Of a DNA stretch of 64,000 bases, positions 47,101-58,856 are shown piece by piece; position 1 is the first letter of the stretch; every line of letters begins with the position of its first letter. Location of the stretch: assembly GCF_000226095.1 (NCBI RefSeq), contig NC_016476.1, positions 806,001 through 870,000 on the forward strand, read 5' to 3'. Source of the DNA: Thermothelomyces thermophilus ATCC 42464 (Eukaryota > Ascomycota > Sordariomycetes > Sordariales > Chaetomiaceae). The notes beneath the pieces are model-generated. The model saw only the letters and a program-made list of their open reading frames with translations. It did no database searches and was not told where the DNA came from. The translations under genes and the position numbers were made by a program.

Positions 47101-48562
47101 TTCCATCCCGGTGCCCCTGTGCCCCTGTGCCCCGGTGCCTGCCTGCTTACCTCGGCGACAGTACTCAAGCCGCTCGCCAGGAGCTGCCAGAACTGCTCCT
47201 GTCCCTTGGCCCCCGGAAAGTTAACCGACAATCCGACTATGGCAATGTCGTCCTGTGCCGGCTGCGCCAGCGACTCGGCCAGGTTGTCGATCACGCCGAG
47301 GCCCGGATGTGCCGAGTCTCCCCGGAATGGGTCCAACAAGGAGCGCGAGCCCGGTCCGACGCCGATGATGCGGTACGCGGCCGACGAGTCTCCCTCGAGG
47401 CGGTCCAGGATGGAGGCTCTGAGGCCGGCGCTCGTCCCCTTCCAGTCCACCGTGTCGATGAAGATGTTGCGAAGGGCCCTCTCGAGCAGGATGTTGGTTT
47501 TGGTCTCCTCCGGGCCGCCCGGATCTGCGGCGGCGGAGTCGGAGCCGGAGCCCATGTGTGCGCCGTCCGCCGCCGAGATGACGGAGGCATGGAGGGACTT
47601 CCGGCCGGGGAACGCGATGTTCCTCCTGGCAGCGTCGCTGAGGGTTGCGTCCACCGCTCGCTTGGACTTAGAGCCCCCGTGGTAGAGAGCGTGAATGTGC
47701 GCCCAGCGGCACTCGATCGAGCGGCCTTCGAGGTACGTCTTGACGCGTTGCAAGTCGGCTGCGTCGCCGCTGAGGGACAGCGCCACGTCGCTGAATACGG
47801 CCGAGATTCGGACGTTACCATGGCGGTCCTGCTCACAAGGCGGGATGTGCATTTAGCCAAAGACCGTCCGGGCTTCCACATCAATGGTTGGAAGAAGAGA
47901 AACCAAACCACACTCACCTCGCTTTCCTCTGCGTAGTAGCCCTTCAACAGTTCTCCCATTCTCTTCTCCGTCACCCCGAATACGCCCAGGACGCAGGAAC
48001 TCGACCCTGATGATTCCTCTAGCCGCTCCCGCTCGACGGAGAGGGAAGCTGCCCGTACACCTATCCAAAATGCCAGGCGAACGCCCTCGACCGCCGCCCG
48101 GACGAAATCATCCGAGTCGTATGAGGAGAAGGCGGCGGCCAGGATGGCAGCCAGAGCGCCGGTACAGATGCCGGTGGTCTCGCGGACAACATGCGTTCCC
48201 CGTTGTTGTTGTTGTTGTGATTGGTACAGCATCAACTCGAGGATATGGCGCGTGTATAGGGAGATGGTCTCGAAGACTGGGTGGGACTGGAGCATCGACG
48301 GGGGAACCAGGAGATGCTCGCTCTTCTCAAACACCTCCTCTTCGACCTGGTTCCCGTGGCCAAGGGAGCCCGAGTCGGCCTTGATGCTGGAATATTCCCG
48401 GAGTAGCGCATCTTGGGCTCTGCGTAGAAACGTAGAATAGGCGACCTTCTGCTTCTCTCCGAGCAGCGCGATCAGGCTGTCGGGAGCTCCCGAGTCGACA
48501 AGGTGTTGCTTTGAGCCCTGTCCGGAAAAGACAAGGATATCTCGCGTATAACTGGCCGACAT
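41133..48562 (-). CDS. Non-reducing type I polyketide synthase (SAT-KS-AT-PT-ACP-ACP-TE)
   Basis: Seven exons on the minus strand: 48562-47918, 47828-47151, 47052-45200, 45145-44571, 44422-41948, 41861-41338 and 41189-41133; 2268 aa, all phases consistent. SAT has GICTG (Cys about 133). KS has DTACSSS (Cys about 577), EAHGTGT and GNFGHSE. AT has GHSIGEYAA (Ser about 1059, made across a splice) and [12 protein letters not shown] has [11 protein letters not shown] (His about 1385) and PALVDTLLH (Asp about 1571). Two ACPs carry LGLDSLLS (Ser about 1748) and LGVDSLLS (Ser about 1922). TE has GWSFGG (Ser about 2078, across a splice) and HFSPFEPEN. No methyltransferase domain. The family makes unreduced aromatic polyketides; two ACPs plus TE without CMeT recall orsellinic-acid-type synthases (inference). 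Poly-Gln, poly-Asn, poly-Ser and poly-His runs sit in linkers and domains. It is divergent from the carboxylic acid reductase. Confidence 0.95.
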
Positions 48563-49384
48563 GCTGATCGCCCGAGTCTCTCTCTCTCTCTCTCTCTATC
48601 TCTGCTCTCATACACGCACAGTCTTGTTGACGTTTGGTTTTGGTATTTTCTTTTTTTCCTCTTTTCCAGCTCTCGCGGCGAGAGAAGGGGGGAGGCGGGG
48701 GGGGAAATGGGAGAAGAGATGATGAGGGCTCAGCGTAACTCGTGAGGAACCATTGGAAGGAACGTTGTGGTCTCTTTCACACAACATGAGTGTAATAGTA
48801 ATGCGAAGCAAGAGTTGTTTGTTTGTTACATTGAGTTTGCTTTGTCACTGAGGCATATCCTTTCTTCCCCACCGAGAACTCGAACCCCTTGGTGCCTGCC
48901 CTGGACCCGGCCCCCGTTTCAGTGGTCCCTTTTACGCCGGTCCGGCCGCCGCCGCGGTTGAACCCCCGTCCTCGCCTATCAAGCGTAACTCGGGTCCCCA
49001 TAAAGGGGCATCTTGACGCCGCTCATTGGAACCAGGCCGACGCGCGCGCCTGCATCTCGTTGCCCTGCGCAAGTGGCAGGGACGACTATCTATCTCGCCT
49101 GGTCTGCCTAGGTGTTCTGGCCAGGAGGCCACGATGCTATACACAAGTGCAACAAACAACAACAATAACGCAACCCCAGAAGGTCACGCAACCACAAGTT
49201 TCTGACTCAGAAACCTCTCACTCTCACTCTCACTCACTCTCACTCACTCCCCTCTCCCTCTCTCTCTCTGTGTGTGTGTGTGTCTCCCCAGTATTCGGAA
49301 TAAACAAGCTCACCAGAGTCTCCCCCTCTTTCGCCGTGATTTCCCGCGGCAACCGAAGAGAGAAGTCCTTCTACCCGAGAGAAG
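48563..49384. promoter_or_regulatory. Shared divergent promoter region of the PKS and A-T-R reductase genes
   Basis: 822 bases between the two start codons. A (TC)n run (48576-48602) lies just upstream of the PKS ATG, and a CTCA/CT/GT microsatellite (49213-49285) lies upstream of the reductase ATG. No convincing binding site for a named regulator was found. Co-regulation of the pair is inferred from the layout. Confidence 0.5.
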
Positions 49385-52300
49385 ATGCCCGCCCAGACGA
49401 AGCCCCTATATGTGCGCCCCAAGTTCAGTGCGCTCCCGAGAGACGGGAAGCTGGGAGAAGCAGGGGACCAAATCACGTCGCTGCTCGATCTTATCGAGTT
49501 CAATGCGGAGCACAACCCCGACCACGTGTTTTGCTTACAAGCCAGCGTTGCACCGGACCGGGGCCCTGCCGTGGATACGGATCTCGGAAGGCCGGCCTTT
49601 GAAAGCCGCACCATCCGGTTCCGGGAGCTGGACTCGGCCGTGGCCACTTGCGCGGCTCGGCTGAGTAATCTTCGGCAGCTGGACGACCAGGGGAAGCCCA
49701 AGACCCTGGCGTTGTACCTCGAGAGTGACGTGGGCCTCTTCATCCACCTGGCCGCCGTGCTCTCCCTCGACGTGCCGGTACGCGAGACACTTGTCCTCTT
49801 GTTTTTTTCTTTCCTTTTCTTTCCATTATTCCTTTTTTTTTTGTCTTCTCATTTTTCTTCTTCCTCTGCCTTCTCTTTTCTCTATTTCCTTCCTTCTCTC
49901 GTTTCTTTTTTTTTCTCTTTTGTACTTTTCCTCTTTCCATCATGTCGACTTTGTGTGTACCCATGAGCCTCCGGTTGGACTTACACGTTTCCTAATAACA
50001 GGTCCTCCTGCTCTCGGCTCGGCTGGCAGCGCCGAGCGTGCAACACCTGCTCGACAGGACCGGATGCGATACGGTGCTGGTTTCGACCCGTACCAGGCCC
50101 ATCCTCGCCGGTTCCGTTGCGGATCATGTCCGGCTCCAAGTGGCAGAGCCATACCTGGCGTTTCTTGAAGATTCACGAGACGGCAACAGCATCAACGGCA
50201 ACACCAACGGCAGCAGCAACGGCAGCCTCATCAAGACGGGCAGGGAAACCCGCCCATGGAAGTCCGGGAAGTCTTCCTTAATACTCCACTCGTCCGGTAC
50301 GACGGGGTTCCCCATCAAGCCCATCGAGCTAAGCTCGCGATATTCGCTGGTGTATGCCGCCTGCCACGAGTTCCCGGAGGAGGATCAGATCGACTGGACG
50401 AACCTCTCGACGCTCCCGCTGTACCACGGGTTCGGGCTGCTGGCGCCGTGCCTGTCCCTCTCGATCGGCATGACCTGTTGCTTCCCGCCGTCCTCTATTA
50501 TCCCCGCCGGCCGCTCAACCCTCGCGCTGATGGAAGAGTTCGACTGCCGCTCCCTCATGACCGTCCCCAGCATCGTCGGCGAGCTCCTGGCCGTCGGCGG
50601 CGGCGCCATCGCCCCCGAGCACGGCACCCGCCTCGCCGAGGCCGGCATCCGCATCCTCAACCACTACGGCGTCACCGAGATCGGCGCCATCGCGTCCATC
50701 TTCCGCCCCGGCCCGGACTACAACTGGCGCTACCTCCGTCTGCGGACCGACCTCAACTTGGAGCTCCGCCCGTCAGACCCTTCGTCGTCGTCATCGCCAT
50801 CGTCGTCCTCGTCGTCCTCCTCCTCCTCCTCCGGCAACCGTTGGCGGCTGGTGGGCTGGCCCATCGGCTGGGACGGGCGGCCGTTCGAGATCCAGGACGA
50901 GCTGGAGCGCAACCCGGACGCGCCGCCCGGCCGCCTCAAGGTCCGCATCCTCGGGCGCGTCGACGACGTCATCGTGCTCAAGACGGGCGAGAAGGTGCTG
51001 CCGCTGCCGCTCGAGTCGGCGCTCAACGCCCACCCGGCGGTCAAGACGGCCGTGTGTCTGGGCCAGGGCCACTTCGAGGTGGTCGTCCTGGTGGAGCCGA
51101 GAGAGGAGGAGCAGCAGCAGCAGCAGAAGGAGGAGGAGGATCTGGTGAACGCGGTCTGGGAAACCATCGCGCACATCAACCCGACGCTGGACCGCCACGC
51201 GCGCGTGACATCCAAGGCGGCCGTCATCGTCAAGCCGGCGCACAAGGCGATCCCGCGGACGGACAAGGGGTCTATCAGCCGCCGGCTGGTGCACGATGTA
51301 TTTGCCGAGGAGATGCGGGCCGCCTACGCGGCTGTCGAGAGCGAGGCTGGCGGCGGCGGCGGCAGTCTCCTCGGCGACGTCGAGTCGGGCCTCCGCAAGA
51401 TGGTCGCCCAGGTGTTTACGCAGGGAGACGCCGTCGACGTCCACCGCGACCTCTTCGAGCAGGGCATGGACTCCCTGCAGGCCTTGCGGCTGGCTCGCCT
51501 GGTCAACTCGGCCGTCGCGAGCGTGAGGCCCGACCAGGGGGGCCAGTCGGTAGCCTCTGCCGAGTTCATCTACCGGCATCCGTCCATCGCCAAGCTCACC
51601 AAGGCCGTGCGAGAGCTGCTGCCGCAAGACGGTCTGTCCTCCAGGGACGAAGGAGAAGAAGAAGAAGAAGAAGAACGGGGGGCGCGGATGAGGTCCCTGG
51701 CGTCTGCATTCGCAGCCAGCGTTACCAAGATCGAGCCCCCCCGTGCCCGTGTCCTGTTGACGGGTCCCACGGGCGGCCTGGGAGTGCAGGTACTGTCCCG
51801 GTTGGTCAAGAGGGCGGACGTCGACAAGGTCATTTGCGTGTGCAGGTCTTCCGCCGCCGGCGCCGGCGCCGGTGGGGCCGCGTCGAGGCTCCGGGCGGCG
51901 CTGTCGGGCGCCGGCATTTCCCTGAGCGAGAGCGAGCGGGACAAGATCGAGACGGTCGAGGACTCGCGGTTGCAGTCGGACCCGGCCACGGCGTCGCGGC
52001 TCGCCGGCGTCGTCACCCACATCGTGCACCTGGCGTGGCCCATGGACTTTCACCGCACGCTCGACAGCTTCGAGCCGCACCTGCGCATGCTGACGGCCCT
52101 GATCGAGCTCGGGCGGAGCGCGAGCGCGCACGCGGCGGACCCGGCCCGAGGGCGGCGGCAAGGGCGGCGGCGGCAGCGGCCTGTCCGGCTCGTCTTCGCC
52201 TCGTCCATCGCCGCCGTGCGACACCACCGGGACGGGCCGAGGGTGCCGGAGCGCATCATGGACGACCCAGCCACCGCCGCGCCCATCGGCTACGCCGAGG

Positions 52301-53038
52301 CCAAGTGGGTGTGCGAGCACGTCATAGCCTCGACGGCCGACGCGTTAAGGGATGAAATCGAACCCGTCGCCGTCCGTATCGGGCAGCTGAGCGGCCCCGA
52401 GCACACCGGAGGCATCTGGAAGACGGGCGAGCATGTTCCCGCGCTGGTCAAGGCCGGCCAGAAGATTGGGGCTCTGCCATCGCTGCGTGGTGTAAGTAGA
52501 GATTCCCCTCCTCACGACTTAACTTTCTTTTTTCTTTTCCCTTTTTTTTTCCCCTAAAAGCTGGGTTTGCTGGGGGGGGGGTGGGTTGAAGGCCGCCGCT
52601 TACAATTTCGCTCTTCAGACCATCTCCTGGATTCCCATGGACCGCGCGGCGCGTGCTCTCGTGGACATCTTGTTCCACGGCGAGAGGCTGAACACGCCGA
52701 TCTTGCACCTCGAGAACCCCGTGAGGCAGCCGGCTCGCGACGTCATGGACATCATCGCGTACGAGCTCGGTCTCCGCGGGCCGAACCGCCTGCTGCCGTA
52801 TGACGAGTGGCTGCGGCGCGCCCGCGAGACGGGCACCATTGATTCGCTGGTTGATTTCTTCGAGAACCATTTCCGGACGCTGGCGCTGGGCGACATCATC
52901 TTGGACACTACCGAGTCGAGGCGCATCTCGGAAACCTTGCGCAGATCTGGTGGCCTGGGTGCCGATCTGATTGCAAAGTATGTGCGCGACTGGACGAAGC
53001 AGGGTTTTCTGGCAGCCAACGTACAGAATGGCTCTTGA
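49385..53038 (+). CDS. NRPS-like carboxylic acid reductase (A-T-R)
   Basis: Three exons: 49385-49777, 50002-52491 and 52619-53038, all splices in phase 0; 1100 aa. The adenylation domain has LILHSSGTTGFPIKPIE and NHYGVTEIG. The carrier domain has LFEQGMDSLQA (Ser about 622). The reductase domain has VLLTGPTGGLG (about 717-727) for NADPH and the catalytic YAEAK (Tyr about 895, Lys about 899). No condensation domain. Such enzymes activate an aryl or other carboxylic acid with ATP, load it on the phosphopantetheine arm and release the aldehyde. The divergent pairing with the non-reducing PKS suggests reduction of the polyketide acid to an aldehyde, as StbB does with orsellinic acid in ascochlorin/ilicicolin pathways (inference). 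Poly-Ser and Glu-rich runs lie in the A and linker regions. Confidence 0.93.
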
Positions 53039-53628
53039 GTGACCTGTAAATTACTTAGCCGTCTTTTTTTTGTGAGTAGCACAACATAGTTTTGAATAGC
53101 GAGTATGCCCCTTCTTTTCCCCCTTTCTGTTCTTTTCTGCATGTTTAGGGCTTTGGTGCTACGGCTTATATACCATATGCTTATACACAGTCCTATCTAT
53201 CAAAGCTTGTAAGTAAGTAGTGTGGTAGATGGATGGATGCGGAAATCAACGATCTTCGTATATCTGCTATGGAGTTGATGGTGGTTGATTGATGATGGAG
53301 GAAGAAGGAAGAAGCTGACCAGGGCCACCCTGCAGGGAAGATATAGGTGGCTGCAACCCTGGTGGGGCCCGGTCCACCACAAGTAGTAATTAGCATTTAT
53401 TGTTCAAGTACGGATAGCAGCCGGGCACTTCTCCTTACAGGGCACAAGGGCTCGTTGACCAAATATGGTACGAGAATGATCAAGCACGCTATCTTCAAAG
53501 GCCGTGTATTTCCGAGAGGGCTAACTAACACGCCAAATCTTTGTCTAGAAAGATGCCTCCAGGGGCTTCTCGACGTCGTCGCATGTCCACTTCCCCCACA
53601 CAAGTAATACTATTTAAACAACGTACCG
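53039..53628. other. Convergent intergenic spacer
   Basis: AT-richer 3' flanks of the reductase and flavoenzyme genes; no gene recognised. Confidence 0.6.
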
Positions 53629-56435
53629 TCAGGCAGTCAAGAAGCCCTCAAAGTAAGCCGCAATCTTGTCCGTCTCGTCGGGATAGGCGGACGCGCCGAC
53701 CCACAGATCCGGCCGGATGACGGCCACGGCGCCCGTGCGGTGGTTGACACCGTAGGTCGTGTGCGCGTCCTCGTCGGGGGAGCGGTCGTCAAAGACGACG
53801 ACGGTCGAGGCGAAGCGCCGCAGGGGGGCCAGCAGCTCGCGGCCGGCGTCGGAGGCCTCGAACTGCTCAAACTCCCACGGCATCAGCTTGACGACGAGGA
53901 CGACCTGGAAGAGGGTCTCGCCGCCGAAGCGCCGGTGGAAGCCCTCGGGGTCGACCAGCGACCGGGCGAACTCGCCGACCCGGCGGCGGACCTCGGCCCC
54001 CTGCAGCGACGAGGCGAAGACGACGAGGTGGAAGCGGCCCGCGCCCGAGAGCGCGTCGTACAGGTAGCCCGTCTTCTCCGTCTCGAAGCACACGCGCGGG
54101 TTCGGCGCCCGCACGCCGTTGCGCACCTCGATGGCCGCCGCCCGGCCGCTGCTGCCGTCGACGGACCGGCGCGGCGCGACGACCGACTCGTCGTAGGGGC
54201 AGTCGACGCCCAGCAGGAACTGGCCGTTGGTCTTGAAGAAGCGGCCGACGAACTCGCGTAGTCCTTGGCCCGGTCGCCCTTGTTCACGTTGTGGCCCGAG
54301 TGCACGCCGTTGCTGCCGCTGACGGGTCCCTGTCCCTGTCCGTCGATCTGTGCCGCCTCGAGCTTCTCCGGTTCGTCCAGGTCCGGGACGCCCAGCGTGG
54401 AGCCGCTGATGAACCGGAGGTACTCGCCCGACACCCGGATGATCCTGGATGCGTGCTTCCGCCGCTCGCTCGTGTACGTCGGCAGGAGCGTCTTGTGGTC
54501 CGCCAGCCCCTTGGAGGCCAGGCCGAGCTTCCACCCGAGGTTGCACACGTCCAGGATCGAGGCGTTGAGGCCGAAGGCGCCCAAAACGCTGTGGACGTGA
54601 CTACAAGACGGCAACAACATCGCCCAGTCAGCTCCCGCACGACGCAAAAAGGTGGGTTTATTTTTTTTTTTTGGTTGGGGGTGGGGCGGGGGAAGGAGGG
54701 GGGATGTGTGTCATTGCCGCTTACGCTGCATCTCCTGCCAGATGCACCCACATGTCGGGAGACGAATAGGTTCGGGCGACTCGTTCCGAAACTGAAATAA
54801 TGACGCCGTGTCAGCTCTAGTTTAGCAGATAATAATATCCCGGGGCCCTAGGGGGTTGAGAGAGGGCCTAATTACTCTTCCAGATGGCGAACCAGCTCAA
54901 GGGCGCACCAAACTTGAGCTTGTAAGGGGCAAACACCTTGTTGGCCTGCTCGAGGACCTCTTCGGGCGTGATCGAGTGGACCTCGACCTTGCCTCCCGAC
55001 TCGGCAAACGTAGGGTCGCGGGCCTGTCTCGATTGGCTGATGGGTCCCGTGTGCGAGATGTCCAGCTGCGTGTACAAGCTATTAAAGGGAGACACGGGGC
55101 AGTCAGTGTGAGCAATCAGAAGGTCGGTTACAGGGCATTTCGGCCACTCGGGGGGTTGGTTGGGTAATTCTCCCTACCGGATATATCCGTCTTCTCGTGG
55201 GATGATGGCGCAGCAGCCGTGCTTTGTGCTCATGACCATGCTTGAGAAAAGAAGTTAGCTCCCTCGCGGTCTCGGAGGATCAAGAAGGGATGTTATTAGC
55301 GTACCCGAAAACCCAGGCATGGGGTTAGTCCGTCTCAAAGATGCAGTCCATGATGCCCCAGTAGATGTCGGTGCTGACGCCGTCAAAGGGGATGCCCAGG
55401 CTCTTGCGGATGCTGCTGGCGCCGCCGTCGGATCCGACGAGGAACTTGGCCTGGATGGCCTCCTCCTCGCCCGTCTTTTGGTTCCGCACGGTCGCCCGGA
55501 CCGGGTACGGCTCGTCGTTGGCGCTCCCGTCCGTCGGCAGCACCTCGAAGGCCGAGAGGGTGCGGCTGCGTTCGACGATGGCCTTGTGCCGCAGCAGGTC
55601 GCGGATGTAGATGCGCTCGATCTGGCCCTGCGTGATGACGTGCAGGCCGCGGTACCGCGAGTCCGACTGGTGCGACCGGTTGAAGATGAGCTTCTCGCCA
55701 TCCTTGTACATGGCCGTCCGCTCGATGATGGGTCCCTCCTCGGCCACCTCCGACGCCAGGCCCCATTTGCCAATCGTCTCGAGGAAGCGCGGCTGCACGC
55801 CGTCAGCCCGTCCGGCGGCCAGCGGAGCGTCCGCCTTGTCTATGTCGCGAAAGACACGGTCAGTAGAGAGAGAGTGTGTGTGTGTGCTACCAAATGCGGA
55901 AGAAGGTGAATTGATGGGGAGTTAGAGACGGAAAGAGAGTGAGCAGTGAATGACTAGGAAAGGTACCTAGGTTAAAAGGGTGCTCTGCACTCTACCAACT
56001 TACCAATGATGCGGAAGGAAACCCCTTGCCGCGCCAGAGTGGCTGCAAGACCCAATCCGCTGGGACCAGCTATGTGGAGAGAGAGAGTATGTATGTTAGC
56101 TTAACCTGACCTAGCCCCTGACTACACCTAGGAGAGAGGCTCTACCCACCTCCGACGATCAAGACATCAACCTGGGGCTTCGGTTTCCACCACTCCGGAA
56201 TCCCGTGGGGACTGTTAGTCCCATCGTACATTGTTGGCCAGCTCCGGATGACATTGACTCCAAAGTGGTTGTGCGCCGGTGACGTGACCAGTTCGACCGA
56301 CGGGGGCGTGACATAGGCCGTCGGGTCGTCGTCGGCTGGCACATCATTCTCGACAGCCGAACCGTTAGTCTTGGGATGCTCGGGAAGCTGCTGGTAACCG
56401 TTCACCCACGTGTAGTCGGGGCGTTTCGTGGCCAT
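53629..56435 (-). pseudogene. Phenol-hydroxylase-type FAD monooxygenase with an in-frame stop and a frame break
   Basis: Seven exons on the minus strand: 56435-56150, 56069-56004, 55839-55305, 55240-55178, 55078-54876, 54791-54725 and 54600-53629. The splices rebuild IVGAGPSGLGLAATLARQ (FAD), FLVGSDGGASSIRK, IPREDGYIRLYTQLD and HLAGDAAHVHSVLGAFGLN, diagnostic of the PHBH/phenol 2-monooxygenase family. A C-terminal thioredoxin-like domain follows (to AYFEGFLTA). Two defects are seen. The codon after CIFETD is TAA (55327-55325), while the same frame goes on with PHAWVFGMVMSTKHG and splices correctly, so the stop is internal. Near 54260 the frame shifts from DRAKDY to LREFVGRFF, as if one base were lost. 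A GC-rich 71-nt intron (GTCAGC...GCGAG) could bypass the second defect but lacks a branch site; nothing bypasses the TAA. An intact enzyme would be expected to hydroxylate the aromatic product. Confidence 0.8.
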
Positions 56436-57009
56436 GGCTGCTTTTTTTTTTTTCTCTGCTTTTTTTTCTCTTTCTTTTCTTTTTTGGTTCTCCCAACAAC
56501 TGGTGTAATTAAGCGGTGCAATCGAGCGAGCCGTTGTGGTCGACCGAAGGTTGATTCAAGTTCACCGGGCGGCCGAGCGACAGTGGCTGGATTATGTGAT
56601 TAATCATTTACTGCCGGTGGCCTTTTCCCCAGTACTGCCGCTTAGTGTTTGTCATGATGCTCCTCACGTAGTAGTGGTGTTGCCCGGGTTTGCCGATTCA
56701 GCCCCTACTCCGGTCCCCTTGTCCCCCGTCTCGCGGGCTGCTGCTCGGGTCCGCGAGATCCGGCTCCGCCTCTCCGGGCTGTGAAAACACCACGCCCGGG
56801 CCGGGCCAAGAGACCGACTTTTGCAGATATTGCACCACAATGGTCCGATTATCAGCATATCTCAGGAGAGAAGTCGTGTCGGAGACTCTTGAAGGCGGTG
56901 CATCTGGGCGTTCCCGGCCTCCCGTCGATATCATCCGTACAAACCTACCTGGCCAAACAAGGACCCAGAAACGAAAAGAAACCAAAACTAAACCAAAGAA
57001 AAAAAAAGC
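56436..57009. promoter_or_regulatory. Divergent promoter region of the flavoenzyme and methyltransferase genes
   Basis: 574 bases with T-rich tracts next to the flavoenzyme start (56441-56485) and an A-rich leader before the methyltransferase ATG. No specific operator recognised. Confidence 0.45.
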
Positions 57010-58856
57010 ATGAACGGAACCAACGGTACCCAGGCCAAGACACACGGCGGCGCCCTCGATCAGACGTCGATCCAGCTGTTGCAGCTGAGCGGCCTGATCC
57101 AGACATGGGTCGCCAACTACATCGCTGCCAAGAATGACCCGGGTGCCGAGAGCCAAGGATCGCTGCCGTCCAAGCCCCTCTACGACGCCCGGAGGACCCT
57201 GCTGGCCGCCGCCGGCATGCTCACGGAGCTCGTCAGCGACCCGTCCAGCCGCATCATCGAGGTGGCCCTGCAGCAGTTCGAAGCCCGCTCGCTGCATCTG
57301 GCCGCCGCTACTCGCGTTCCCGATCTCCTGGCGGAGCGCGGCGAGATGGGCATCGACGAGCTGTCGGCCCGGGTCGGCGTCGAGAAGAAGAAGCTCTGTT
57401 AGTTTCCCGCCCCTCCCTCCCCCCGAATTCCTATTCCCCCCCCCCCCCCCCCCTTCCCAGTTCTCTCCCTCTTATGCTCTCCGAGTGACTTTGGCTGACC
57501 AACGAACGACGACAAAATCAAAAGCCCGGGTGCTGCGCTGCCTCTGCTCCATCCACCTCTTCAGCGAGCCGAGGGAGGACGTGTTCGCCAACAACCGCAT
57601 CACGGCCGCGCTGGTGGGCAACGACCCGCTGCGCGCCTACGTCCTGCTGGGCGGCCAGGACGTGTACACGGCGTCCGACTACCTGCCGCGCACGCTGCGC
57701 GACCCGGTCAAGGGCCCCTCGTACGCGGTCGAGGTGACCCCCTTCCAGGACGCCGTCGGGGGCACCAAGGCGCCGCGCTGGACCTGGCTCGAGGAGAGGC
57801 CGACCATCCGCGACCTGCTCGACGGCCGCAACGGGCCCGACGGCAAGCCCAGCCCCTACCCGGGCAACTTTGGCACCGAGATCCGGATGCTGGCCGAGAA
57901 GGTCGCCGCCGGCCACAGCGACCAGGAGCGCGTCCCCCGGCCGGAGCACGGCCTCTTTGGCCTTGCCATGGTCGGAGGCGGCCGAGTCTTTGGCGAGGCT
58001 CACTTGTATGGTAAGAGAGATTTAGGCGCCCCTTTTCCTCCTCTTTTTTTTTTGTTTGTTTTTTTTTCCTATTCCCTGCGCCTTGCGTGTGTGATTGCTA
58101 AAACCTTTCCTTCTTTCCCGTGTTCAGACTTCCCGTGGGCTTCGCTTGGATCGGCTACCGTCGTCGATGTCGGTGGTGGGATGGGTAAGTTTTCTCTTTC
58201 TCTCTCCCCAACAGCTCCGTTGCCTTGGGAACACAAAAGAAAGACGTTGGTTGGTTGGTTGCTTACCTCGACTCCTCCCTTCTCTCTGTACAGGCGGCTT
58301 TGCCCTCCAGCTGTCCCACATCTATCCGGATCTCGAGTTCGTCATCCAAGATCGCGGGCCGGTCCTGGAGCAGGGCGAGACGGAGCTCTGGCCTCGCGAG
58401 AACCCGGCGGCGCTGCGCGCGGGCCGCGTCAAGTTCCAGCAGCACGACTTCTTCGACGAGAACCCGGTCAAGGGGGCGGACGTGTACTGGCTCCGGTACA
58501 TCATTCACGACTGGTCCGACGACTACTGCGTCGACATCCTGCGGGCCATCAGGGCGGCCATGGGCCCGCGCAGCCGCATCCTCATCTGCGACCAGGTCAT
58601 GAACACGACGGGCGGCTGCGCCGAGCTGCCCTCGGCCCCGGCCCCGCTGCCTGCCAACTACGGCTACTACACCCGCTACTCCCACACCCGCGACCTGACC
58701 GTCATGTCCCTCATCAACGGCATCGAGCGCAAGCCGACCGAGTTCCGCGACCTCGTCGAGCGCGCCGGCCTGCACCTGAACCGCTTCTGGGAGTGCCGCA
58801 GCCAGGTCGGCCTTGTCGAGGTCGTCCTCCCGGACTCGGAGCTGAGGCGGTCATGA
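57010..58856 (+). CDS. SAM-dependent O-methyltransferase (COMT type)
   Basis: Four exons: 57010-57397, 57525-58010, 58128-58184 and 58294-58856, all introns in phase 1; 497 aa. The N-terminal helical dimerisation part (about 1-140) contains a winged-helix segment. The SAM motif VVDVGGGMGGF is built across the last splice. YIIHDWSDDYCVDIL carries the HDW motif with the expected catalytic base His. Length and motif order match fungal secondary-metabolism O-methyltransferases of PF00891, which methylate phenolic hydroxyls on polyketides. The first intron has a less usual GTTAGT donor and contains a poly-C tract. It is divergent from the flavoenzyme, consistent with methylation of a hydroxylated aromatic intermediate (inference). 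Confidence 0.93.

Noticed and set aside
50256-52355. 699-codon second frame within the A-T-R reductase
   Set aside because: Same strand, other frame, Arg/Pro/Ala-rich, no motifs; the real frame carries all A, T and R motifs.
55325-55327. A-to-I mRNA editing as rescue of the internal stop
   Set aside because: Editing known from sordariomycete fruiting bodies typically converts TAG to TGG; TAA would need two edits, so it is kept only as a remote option.
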